A stretch of 12,903 nt of DNA from Actinomycetota bacterium (lineage in GTDB: Bacteria; Actinomycetota; Actinomycetes; Nanopelagicales; Nanopelagicaceae), in contig RFMK01000157.1 in NCBI GenBank assembly GCA_009927705.1, positions 1 through 12,903 on the forward strand, written 5' to 3'. Made by a program: the position numbers and the translations under genes. Every line of letters starts with the position of its first letter. The first letter of the stretch is position 1. Shown in pieces: positions 6,019-12,903 of this stretch. Below the pieces are notes generated by a model, which saw nothing but the letters and a program-made list of their open reading frames with translations, did not search any database and was not told the origin of the DNA.

Positions 6019-7167
6019 ATGAACCACACACCTACCAGCGCTGCAATCATTGCTGGAGCGGGAATGGGACATCGACTCGGTGCGGACCTTCCTAAAGCGC
6101 TCATCCAAATTGATGGCGTGACTCTTATCGAACGCGCGTTCGCCTCTCTTTCACCTGTTGTCGATGAGATTGTTATTACCGCTCCTGCCGGTTTTGAAGA
6201 TCAATTTCGCGCCATCGTGGGCGAGAGCGCCACAGTCATTACTGGTGGCGTACTTCGCAGCGATTCTGTGAACCTTGCTTTGAAAGCTTTATCGCCAACC
6301 ATCAAATACGTACTGGTTCACGATGCTGCTCGCGCGCTTGCCACATCGGAATTAGCAACGAAGGTATTGAGTGAATTGGAGAGAGGCGAAGCTGCTGTGA
6401 TTCCAGCACTAAGCGTCGTTGATACGATCAAGGAAGTTGATCGCGATGGATACGTGCGAAATACCCCAGATCGTTCGGCTTTGCGAGCAGTGCAGACCCC
6501 ACAAGGTTTCTCCCTTGATGTATTGAAGCGCGCACACGAAGCAAGTCAGGATGCTACCGATGATGCAGCTTTAGTTGAAGCGCTAGGAATCAAGGTCAAG
6601 ACAATTCTAGGTGAAGTACGGGCAATGAAGATAACTAAACCAGAAGATATTGCCACAGCACTTACTTTGTTACGTCCGATTGATTCTGAAATGCGAGTTG
6701 GTGTTGGAACTGATGCACATGCATTCTCATCTGATACTTCACGACAATTGTGGTTAGGCGGAATTCTCTGGCCAGATGTTGTTGGAGTTGATGGACATTC
6801 TGATGGCGATGTTGCAGCTCACGCGATCTGTGACGCTCTCTTTAGTGCGACTGGACTTGGTGATCTTGGTTCGAACTTTGGAGTGTCTGATCCGAAATAC
6901 GCTGGCGCATCCGGTGCGGCGTTGCTTGGTGAAACTCTTGTACGTGTCTCAAGCGCTGGTTATCACATCGCTAATGTTGCGGTGCAAATTGTTTGCAACA
7001 AACCGAAGATTGGTACTCGTCGTGCCGAAGCAATAGCTGCACTTTCCCATGCTCTAGGTGGCGCTCCTGTCTCAGTGACGGCAACATCAACAGATAGGTT
7101 GGGATTTACCGGCGAAGGCAAAGGCATTTCTGCGATAGCGACCGCTTTAGTGGTTCGGAAGAAATAA
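6019..7167 (+). CDS. ispDF: Bifunctional IspD-IspF (MEP pathway)
   Basis: A single 382-residue chain carrying both 2-C-methyl-D-erythritol 4-phosphate cytidylyltransferase and 2,4-cyclodiphosphate synthase, steps 3 and 5 of the non-mevalonate isoprenoid pathway. IspD (about 7-220) has the nucleotide loop GAGMGHRL with R19, K26 in LPKALIQ, VHDAAR (D102, R105), RAVQTPQGF (157-164), T180 and K207 in ITKPEDI. IspF (about 226-380) begins MRVGVGTDAHAF, with metal ligands D232 and H234 plus H268 in HSDGDVAAHAICD. It also has GLGDLGSNF, NVAVQIVCNKPK and TDRLGFTGEGKG. The linker is only a few residues. Both active sites look complete. Starts at ATG 6019, 24 nt after carD; the stop is 1 nt before cysS. 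Neighbouring-genus genomes often carry ispD and ispF as separate adjacent genes. Confidence 0.95.
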   Translation: MNHTPTSAAIIAGAGMGHRLGADLPKALIQIDGVTLIERAFASLSPVVDEIVITAPAGFEDQFRAIVGESATVITGGVLRSDSVNLALKALSPTIKYVLVHDAARALATSELATKVLSELERGEAAVIPALSVVDTIKEVDRDGYVRNTPDRSALRAVQTPQGFSLDVLKRAHEASQDATDDAALVEALGIKVKTILGEVRAMKITKPEDIATALTLLRPIDSEMRVGVGTDAHAFSSDTSRQLWLGGILWPDVVGVDGHSDGDVAAHAICDALFSATGLGDLGSNFGVSDPKYAGASGAALLGETLVRVSSAGYHIANVAVQIVCNKPKIGTRRAEAIAALSHALGGAPVSVTATSTDRLGFTGEGKGISAIATALVVRKK

Positions 7168-7168
7168 G

Positions 7169-8563
7169 ATGACCGCCGTGAATTCGCTCAAACTTTACGA
7201 CACCGCAACTCGCTCGGTGAGAGAGTTCCAACCTCTCAAAAAAGGCCACGTTTCGATGTATGTCTGCGGAGCTACCGTCCAAGCAGCGCCCCATGTCGGC
7301 CACATCAGAAGCGGCGTGAACTTCGACATTCTGCGTCGTTGGCTGGCGGCATCGGGATTCAACGTCACTTTCATACGTAATGTCACTGATATCGACGACA
7401 AGATTCTCCATAAAGCGGTCCATGAAGAGATTCCTTGGTGGGCGGTCGCAATAAAATATGAACGCGCTTTTGCTGATGCGTATGACGCGCTCAATGTTCT
7501 GCCTCCTACTTATGAACCACGAGCTACTGGCCACATCACCCAGATGATTGAACTTATGCAGACATTGATTGAGAATGGTTCGGCTTACGCCCCAGGAAAT
7601 GGCGATGTCTATTTAGAAGTTCGTAAACTCAAGAGCTATCTCACTCTGTCGAATCAAAAACTTGATGATCTACTTCCTGCCGGCGATGCTGATGAAACGT
7701 ATAAGCGAGATCCACGAGATTTTGCGCTCTGGAAAGCAGCTAAACCTGGAGATCCATCATGGCCAACTCCATGGGGAGATGGTCGACCAGGCTGGCATCT
7801 TGAATGTTCAGCGATGGCGCATGCTTATTTGGGCACCGAATTTGATATTCACGGTGGTGGATTGGATCTCATCTTCCCTCATCACGAAAATGAGATTGCC
7901 CAATCACAAGCAGCTGGATATGGATTTGCCAATCTTTGGATGCATAACGCTTGGGTGACCACGTCCGGTGAGAAGATGAGTAAGTCACTTGGCAATTCAC
8001 TTCTCGTCATGGAAGTTCTAAAGCGAGTTCGTGGAATTGAGTTGCGTTGGTATCTCGGCAGCGCTCACTATCGATCGATGTTGGAATTTTCATTTGAGGC
8101 GCTCGAAGAGTCAGCGGTTGCTTTCCGTCGAATCGAAAGTTTCTTGAAGCGAGCAAAGGAAACTGTTGGTGAAATTAGCCCTGCAATTGCTGATGAGTTT
8201 GCTGCTCTGATGAATGATGATCTTGCAGTACCTCAATCCCTTGCTTTGATTTCTGAATGGCAGCGCGCAGGAAACACTGCTTTCACTGCAGGAAACACCG
8301 CAGAAGTGGCGAAAAACGCTAGTTTTATCCGTGGAGCGCTTTCAATCCTGGGTTGCGATCCCTTTGATCCACATTACGGTGAGGCAAATTCGAGTGACCT
8401 TACTTCGGCTGTTGATGGGCTGATTGCTGCGCTGCTGGAACAACGTGAAGCTGCCCGAGTACGGAAAGATTTTGCTGCTGCGGATTCCATCCGTGATCGC
8501 ATTACTGCAATGGGAATCTCCATTGAAGACACCCCACAAGGACCGAGATGGAGTATCAACTAA
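7169..8563 (+). CDS. cysS: Cysteinyl-tRNA synthetase
   Basis: Class I aminoacyl-tRNA synthetase charging tRNA-Cys. The 464-residue length is normal. MYVCGATVQAAPHVGHIRSG holds zinc ligand C33 and the HIGH-type sequence HVGH (42-45). The other zinc ligands fit C213 (HLECSAMA), H238 and E242 (FPHHENE). KMSKS is at 269-273. The C-terminal part (about 310-464) contains the DALR/anticodon-binding helices, including REAARVRKDFAAADSIRDRI near 426-445. That length and C-terminus separate it from the mycothiol ligase MshC, a shorter CysS relative. ATG 7169 lies 1 nt after the ispDF stop; the terminal TAA shares one base with the rlmB ATG. A 14-nt near-duplicate (8267-8301) repeats the residues AGNTA in the C-terminal region. 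Confidence 0.97.
   Translation: MTAVNSLKLYDTATRSVREFQPLKKGHVSMYVCGATVQAAPHVGHIRSGVNFDILRRWLAASGFNVTFIRNVTDIDDKILHKAVHEEIPWWAVAIKYERAFADAYDALNVLPPTYEPRATGHITQMIELMQTLIENGSAYAPGNGDVYLEVRKLKSYLTLSNQKLDDLLPAGDADETYKRDPRDFALWKAAKPGDPSWPTPWGDGRPGWHLECSAMAHAYLGTEFDIHGGGLDLIFPHHENEIAQSQAAGYGFANLWMHNAWVTTSGEKMSKSLGNSLLVMEVLKRVRGIELRWYLGSAHYRSMLEFSFEALEESAVAFRRIESFLKRAKETVGEISPAIADEFAALMNDDLAVPQSLALISEWQRAGNTAFTAGNTAEVAKNASFIRGALSILGCDPFDPHYGEANSSDLTSAVDGLIAALLEQREAARVRKDFAAADSIRDRITAMGISIEDTPQGPRWSIN
8267..8301 (+). repeat. Short tandem-like duplication inside cysS
   Basis: GCAGGAAACACTGC (8267-8280) recurs as GCAGGAAACACCGC (8288-8301) with a single mismatch, 21 bp or seven codons apart. It encodes AGNTAFT followed by AGNTAEV at about residues 367-380. 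The reading frame is kept, and the repeat lies in a helical C-terminal region away from the active site. Confidence 0.6.
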
Positions 8564-9498
8564 TGGCCAAGCCAGATCGTAAGCCACCAAAAAAAGGTAA
8601 GCGTTCACTTCGCGGTAAAGGACCAACTCCGCGCGCTGAGGACCGACCGTATCACAAGAAATTTAAGTCAAAGGAAGAGAATCAACGCAAGCGCACTGAA
8701 CGCAAACGCATTGATGCCAAGCGCTCTGATCGCAAAAGAGATTATCGTCGAGAACCGAAAGATCATGTGGATACGGTCGCAGGTCGTAATGCTGTGGTCG
8801 AAGCGCTTCGTGCTGGAATCCCCGCGAAAGAATTAGTTGTTGCAGTCGGCGTTGATGTCGATGAACGTCTCAACGAAAGTATCCGACTTTCGCAGAAAAT
8901 GGGCATTGGTATCCGCGAAGTCGAACGCCGTCAGATCGAAAACATGACGGGTATCGCAAATCACCAAGGCGTTGCACTCATTGTTAAGCCATTCCAATAT
9001 TCCTCACAGAAAGAGATCTTTGCGCGCGCCAAAGAACCTGCTCTCTTTATTGCTGTTGATGGTGTGACCGATCCTCGAAATATCGGTGCGATTGCTCGAA
9101 GCGCTGCCGCATTTAGCGCAGATGGTTTATTGATTCCGGAACGTCGCAATGCTTCGCTCACTGCTGCTGCGTGGAAGACATCTGCTGGCGCTGCTGCACG
9201 TCTCCCAATCGCCCAGATCACCAACCTCGCTCGCTCTATTGACGATGCAAAGGCCCATGGCTGCTTCATTGTGGGCCTTGATGGGGATGCCGATACGACC
9301 GTTGATTCGATGGAAATCGCTGACCAGCCGCTCTACGTGATCGTGGGTAGTGAAGGAAAAGGCCTATCGCGTCTTGTCCGCGAGAAATGCGACTTACTAA
9401 TCTCTATTCCTATGAGTAGCGCTGTTGAATCCTTGAACGCAAGTGTTGCGATGTCAATTGCGCTCTATGCAATTGATCGGAAACGGAATGACCTATAA
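8563..9498 (+). CDS. rlmB: 23S rRNA (guanosine-2'-O)-methyltransferase RlmB
   Basis: SPOUT/TrmH-family enzyme that methylates the 2'-O of a guanosine in the 23S rRNA peptidyl-transferase region (G2251 in E. coli). The preferred ATG 8563 overlaps the cysS TAA in TAATG and has GGAG at 8550-8553, 9 nt upstream. An earlier ATG at 8548 is therefore rejected, leaving 311 residues. The first ~68 residues are a very basic, probably disordered tail, including GKGPTPRAEDRPYHKKF and repeated RKR/KR clusters. The substrate-binding domain starts at VAGRNAVVEALRAG. The knotted catalytic domain has motif 1 DGVTDPRNIGAIARSA, motif 2 VIVGSEGKGLSRLV and motif 3 IPMSSAVESLNASVAMSIALY. The gene order after cysS is the usual actinobacterial one, supporting RlmB over other TrmH homologues. 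Confidence 0.94.
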   Translation: MAKPDRKPPKKGKRSLRGKGPTPRAEDRPYHKKFKSKEENQRKRTERKRIDAKRSDRKRDYRREPKDHVDTVAGRNAVVEALRAGIPAKELVVAVGVDVDERLNESIRLSQKMGIGIREVERRQIENMTGIANHQGVALIVKPFQYSSQKEIFARAKEPALFIAVDGVTDPRNIGAIARSAAAFSADGLLIPERRNASLTAAAWKTSAGAAARLPIAQITNLARSIDDAKAHGCFIVGLDGDADTTVDSMEIADQPLYVIVGSEGKGLSRLVREKCDLLISIPMSSAVESLNASVAMSIALYAIDRKRNDL

Positions 9499-10264
9499 CC
9501 GTTTCATAGCTCTCGGAGATTCCATGACCGAGGGCATGCAAGATGAGGTCATCAATGGTCGCTATCGCGGCTGGGCGGATCGTGTTGCAGATGTTATGGC
9601 GGAGAATTATGAGAACTTCACTTACGCAAATCTTGCGATTCGCGGCAAGTTGGTAGGACAAGTTCATAGGGAACAAGTTCCAGTTGCAATTGAACTTGTG
9701 AATGGACCGTCAACCATTATCTCGTTCCATGCTGGCGCCAACGATGTGATCCGTCCCAAATATGACCCAGCGAAGACCATCGATACCTACAACGATGCCG
9801 TCGATCAGATTACGAAGAGCGGCGCTACGTTGATGTTGTTCTGCGTCTTAGAAGATACCGGCAAGAAGAATAAGACTGCTCAAATCTGGCAAGAACGCTT
9901 CAATGTTTTTAACGACAATGTTCGTAAGAAGGCAAATGATGTTGGCGCAATACTTTTTGATCCGAACCAAGACCAATTCTGGAAAGATTCACGATTCATT
10001 CATGAAGATCGCTTGCATCTCAACAGTGAAGGACATCGCCGCGTTGCTCAAGCAGTACTGGCAAGATTGAATCTTCCCCACGATCCTGATTGGCGTAAAC
10101 CATTGCCTCCAGCAGAAAAGCAAACAATTGTGGAGAAGACCCAGATCAATCTGCATTGGTTTGGGGCGTATGCCGTTCCGTGGATGATTCGCCGGGCCCG
10201 TCGCCGTTCATCCGGTGATGGTCGAAGTGCCAAATATCCCGCGCCCATTTCTTGGAAAAGCTAG
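9488..10264 (+). CDS. SGNH/GDSL-family hydrolase
   Basis: A 258-residue esterase/lipase-like enzyme of the SGNH superfamily. Block I is IALGDSMTEGM with nucleophile S12. The block II glycine is probably G53 (AIRGKLVGQ), block III is GAND with N85, and block V is DRLHLN with D174 and H177. The catalytic set is complete. There is no signal peptide, so it is probably cytosolic; the natural substrate cannot be told from sequence. The C-terminal tail (about 223-258) is basic, with PWMIRRARRRSSGDGRSAK, and resembles a tail I associate with actinobacterial members of this family. ATG 9488, inside the last 11 nt of rlmB, is chosen over an upstream start at 9443 because the family block begins immediately after it and GGAAACGG precedes it. 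The TAG stop lies in the palindrome CTAG shared with lacZ. Confidence 0.9.
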   Translation: MTYNRFIALGDSMTEGMQDEVINGRYRGWADRVADVMAENYENFTYANLAIRGKLVGQVHREQVPVAIELVNGPSTIISFHAGANDVIRPKYDPAKTIDTYNDAVDQITKSGATLMLFCVLEDTGKKNKTAQIWQERFNVFNDNVRKKANDVGAILFDPNQDQFWKDSRFIHEDRLHLNSEGHRRVAQAVLARLNLPHDPDWRKPLPPAEKQTIVEKTQINLHWFGAYAVPWMIRRARRRSSGDGRSAKYPAPISWKS

Positions 10265-12903
10265 AAGGTAAGGACGGTCCAGCTCCACTTATATGTGCCA
10301 GGTTTGATGCGGTATTTCGCCAAAGTATCAGGGCCGCATGAAGCGGTTCCTACTCCACGGTGAATTCCGTCAATTGTCACAACAGTATTTCCAGATTCTT
10401 TGACGAATACATTATGTGTTGCATCAGCAAGATCAACCGAGCGATTCGGAGTTACCGTGACCATAAGAGGCTTATCAAGTTGGAAGTAAAGACCGCGATT
10501 GGTGTTGTTGGTCAGAGTAAACCAGCGAACTCCAACATGACCGCCGTTTTCCTGGGGTTTGATGTAGGGAAGATATTGATCTGCCACTGTTGAATTCCAG
10601 CGATGAACTTTGCCGATCTTGCGATCGGGAACAGTCTCTGAAGGCCCGGGGCCAAAGTATGAGAACTGATCAAGTCCACCATTGAGTTCGAAATTAATTC
10701 CAACCCGAGCTACATCATCGAGTTGCTTTGGCAACGCCACTTCATCAGTAATGCGTACGCCTGACTCAACCGCTTCTACGGTTTGAATATGTTTAATTGA
10801 AATTCCAGTCGAGGTCTTCCATGTGTGAGCAATCTTTGTGACGCTACCGCGACGAGTAATCGTCGATGATGCTCGATGAAGGTCCCGAAGTCCCCATGAA
10901 TTCCACTTTTCTGCGATGTGCCCGATGAGATCGTTATCTGTTGGGGCTCGCCATAGAGTGAGCTTTGGCGCTACTTCAGCGAAAGGCACAATGATTGCGC
11001 CTTCCTCGTTTACGTACTCTTGCGCTTTCTTTGCTGGCTTTGCTTTTGGAAGTGGCTTTGAATGTAGTGCAATCTGTTGCCACGCGACTTCATGTCCGAG
11101 ATGTGCCCACGGAGTGCTTGATGCGAGTGTTAACGAGAAGTTGACGAAACGCTCGCCTACAGAACCATCTGATTTAAGAGCACTTGTTGGAATCGAGAAA
11201 AGCGCCTTTTTACGTGGTTTTACCGTAGGAAGCTTCACATCTCCCGACGAAATGACTTTGCCATTAACTGTCACTTCGTAACGGAGTTTGAGATCTCGAA
11301 GATTAACAAAGAAATTCTTGTTGAAGATCTCGAATTTACCAGTCTTGAGATTCTTGCTTGTGATGAGCACCGGAGATGAGATGTGCTTCACCTCGTATAG
11401 AGCTGGCTTTGGTGACCGATCAGGGAAGAACATGCCATCGCAGACAAAGTTTCCGTCGTGCTTTATTTCGCCGTAGTCGCCACCATATGCCGAACGTATA
11501 GTTCCATCTTCGAGTGTTTGATCTAGTCCGTGATCCCACATCTCCCAGATAAATCCACCTTGAAGTCCAGGAAGAGCGTGAACCGCTTCCCAATACTCGG
11601 CAATAGTTCCGTTGCTATTTCCCATTGCGTGCGAGTACTCGCACATGATTAGAGGGCGATCGGCTTTCTTGGATTTTGCGTACGAGATGATGGCCGAGAT
11701 TTCTGGATACATCGGACAGACAACGTCAGTGAGATCGTGATTGATGGTCCAATTCCCGCGGATTGCGCCTTCATAATGCAGTGGACGAGATGAATCAAAG
11801 TAGCGCGCATACGCGGCTGCAGCGCGATGATTTAAACCAGCGCCAGATTCATTTCCAAGGGACCAGAGAATCACGGAAGCGTGATGGATATCGCGTTGGA
11901 TCATTCGAGCAACGCGATCAACCCAAGCATTCAAATATTTCTGGTCATTACAAAGCGTGTTCTGGAAAGCATGTGATTCGATATTTGCTTCACCCACGAC
12001 ATAGAAACCAAGTTCATCGCAGAGATCTAAGAAAGCTGGATCATTTGGATAATGAGAAGTTCGTACCGCATTGAAGTTCCAACGTTTAAGTTCGAGTAAG
12101 TCTTGGCGCATCAGATCTCTCGTGAGTACGCGACCAGTCTGGCGATTGAAATCGTGGCGATTGATGCCATAAATGATGATGGGTTGGCCGTTTACGAGTA
12201 GGTCCTTACCCTTCACTTCTACGCGGCGGAAGCCGACTTTCTGCGTGGTTACTTCGATGACCTGGCCAGATGGATCGATCAATTCATATTCAACTTCATA
12301 CAAATTTGGAGATTCGGCCGACCAAGGGGAGATTCCAGGAACTCGGATAGTTAGTTCAAGCGGACCCGGGATTACCGATTCTGTCGCCTGCCACGCTTCG
12401 TAATTGGCTTTGGGCATCTTTCCATCCCAAAACGTTCCATGGAAGTAATCATCGCCAGCCTTCTTTTCAGCGGCAGTCTTCTCGATCCACGTAGGTGAAT
12501 TGCGTTTGATTACCGCAACTGTCTTATCTGCGCTCTTGACTCCAACAACTCGAACCCGAAGTTTGTAATTGACAATATCTGCTTCATTGATGGAATTAAC
12601 GTGGGCTCGAACATTTAACGTTCCAACTTTGTTATTTGCTTCAAGCCCTGGTGTTGCATAAAGGCGTTCAATGAAAACATTTTCGGTAGCGAATAATTTA
12701 ACTGAACGCGATATACCGCCGTGCCACCATTGATCTTGGTCTTCAATAAACGATGAGTCGGACCATTTGATAACTTTGATCTGTACTCGATTTGAGCCGC
12801 TAGAGATAAAATCTGTGATGTCGAATTCAGATGCCAAGTGAGAGTCTTTGGCTACTCCAACTTCGCGACCGTTTATTGTAAGAATTGCGACCGATTCGAA
12901 ACC
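10261..12903 (-). CDS. lacZ: β-galactosidase, GH2 LacZ type (5' partial)
   Basis: Hydrolyses terminal β-galactosides such as lactose. 880 residues are visible; the frame is open to the right edge (first codons read GFESVAILTINGREVG), so roughly 100-150 N-terminal residues are missing. Visible numbering starts at the edge. The sugar-binding domain contains EDQDQWWHGGISR (about 54-66). An Ig-like domain (about 72-226) carries an apparent insertion near 125-175. The TIM barrel (about 228-515) has AVRTSHYPNDP, acid/base E352 in SLGNESGAG and nucleophile E422 in CEYSHAMGNSNG. A further β domain leads to a Pro/Lys-rich linker (about 615-627), then the C-terminal domain with LTLWRAPTDND and GPSETVPDRK. 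A TTG at 12837 is internal, not the start. Active-site residues are intact, so an active enzyme is likely. The stop shares CTAG with the SGNH gene. Confidence 0.95.
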   Translation of the reverse strand, partial: GFESVAILTINGREVGVAKDSHLASEFDITDFISSGSNRVQIKVIKWSDSSFIEDQDQWWHGGISRSVKLFATENVFIERLYATPGLEANNKVGTLNVRAHVNSINEADIVNYKLRVRVVGVKSADKTVAVIKRNSPTWIEKTAAEKKAGDDYFHGTFWDGKMPKANYEAWQATESVIPGPLELTIRVPGISPWSAESPNLYEVEYELIDPSGQVIEVTTQKVGFRRVEVKGKDLLVNGQPIIIYGINRHDFNRQTGRVLTRDLMRQDLLELKRWNFNAVRTSHYPNDPAFLDLCDELGFYVVGEANIESHAFQNTLCNDQKYLNAWVDRVARMIQRDIHHASVILWSLGNESGAGLNHRAAAAYARYFDSSRPLHYEGAIRGNWTINHDLTDVVCPMYPEISAIISYAKSKKADRPLIMCEYSHAMGNSNGTIAEYWEAVHALPGLQGGFIWEMWDHGLDQTLEDGTIRSAYGGDYGEIKHDGNFVCDGMFFPDRSPKPALYEVKHISSPVLITSKNLKTGKFEIFNKNFFVNLRDLKLRYEVTVNGKVISSGDVKLPTVKPRKKALFSIPTSALKSDGSVGERFVNFSLTLASSTPWAHLGHEVAWQQIALHSKPLPKAKPAKKAQEYVNEEGAIIVPFAEVAPKLTLWRAPTDNDLIGHIAEKWNSWGLRDLHRASSTITRRGSVTKIAHTWKTSTGISIKHIQTVEAVESGVRITDEVALPKQLDDVARVGINFELNGGLDQFSYFGPGPSETVPDRKIGKVHRWNSTVADQYLPYIKPQENGGHVGVRWFTLTNNTNRGLYFQLDKPLMVTVTPNRSVDLADATHNVFVKESGNTVVTIDGIHRGVGTASCGPDTLAKYRIKPGTYKWSWTVLTF

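Noticed and set aside
7169..8563. MshC (mycothiol cysteine ligase) instead of CysS, given mshA nearby
   Set aside because: Full 464-residue length, a complete C-terminal tRNA-binding region and a position between ispDF and rlmB fit CysS.
10255..10300. Intrinsic terminator at the SGNH/lacZ junction
   Set aside because: Only GGACGGTCC with a 1-nt centre and scattered AGCT words are present; no stable hairpin with a U tract on either strand.
12835..12837. TTG as the start of lacZ
   Set aside because: The frame remains open to the right edge and the upstream codons encode recognisable GH2 sugar-binding sequence (TINGREVG), so the gene is simply cut by the window.
1..12903. tRNA or other RNA genes, insertion sequences, CRISPR arrays, att sites, defence genes
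   Set aside because: None seen: intergenic gaps are all under 130 bp and filled by promoter-like sequence, and every long frame is a recognised gene.

Overview
The window looks like conserved core chromosome of an actinobacterium with compact, streamlined gene packing. The evidence is a mycothiol glycosyltransferase (MshA), CarD, a SenX3/RegX3/PhoU phosphate module, and the order mshA–ybjN–gpmA–phoU–senX3–regX3–lipoprotein–carD–ispDF–cysS–rlmB. That order matches, in contiguous form, gene sets I know from Streptomyces; in Mycobacterium tuberculosis they lie in two separate loci. Base composition looks balanced to AT-leaning for an actinobacterium (judged by eye, not computed), and genes abut or overlap almost everywhere. 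A freshwater planktonic lineage such as Nanopelagicales (acI) would fit, but this is inference.

Layout: 2-1183 is mshA, entering from the left edge. It is followed by a YbjN-family gene and gpmA, all on +. phoU (2441-3094, -) converges on gpmA with no gap. A 129-bp divergent region separates phoU from senX3-regX3 (+). It holds 11-bp-phased GTGAAC-like repeats resembling a PHO box and two TANNNT boxes, each 6 nt from a start codon, suggesting leaderless mRNAs. A small lipoprotein gene (-) overlaps the end of regX3 and is divergent from carD. The carD–ispDF–cysS–rlmB–SGNH hydrolase run (7169 onward separated by 1 nt or overlapping) looks like one transcription unit. The SGNH gene meets lacZ (-) tail to tail on a single CTAG that serves as stop codon for both. 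lacZ runs off the right edge without its N-terminus.

Functions: thiol redox buffering (MshA), glycolysis (GpmA), phosphate sensing (PhoU/SenX3/RegX3), rRNA transcription control (CarD), isoprenoid precursors (IspDF), translation (CysS, RlmB), a secondary esterase-like enzyme and lactose/β-galactoside hydrolysis.

The window contains no mobile element, CRISPR, RNA gene or obvious defence system, and no gene-free stretch over 300 bases. The most unusual features are a SenX3 that appears to lack any transmembrane segment, the phased operator between phoU and senX3, and three convergent gene pairs whose ends touch or overlap without classical terminators.
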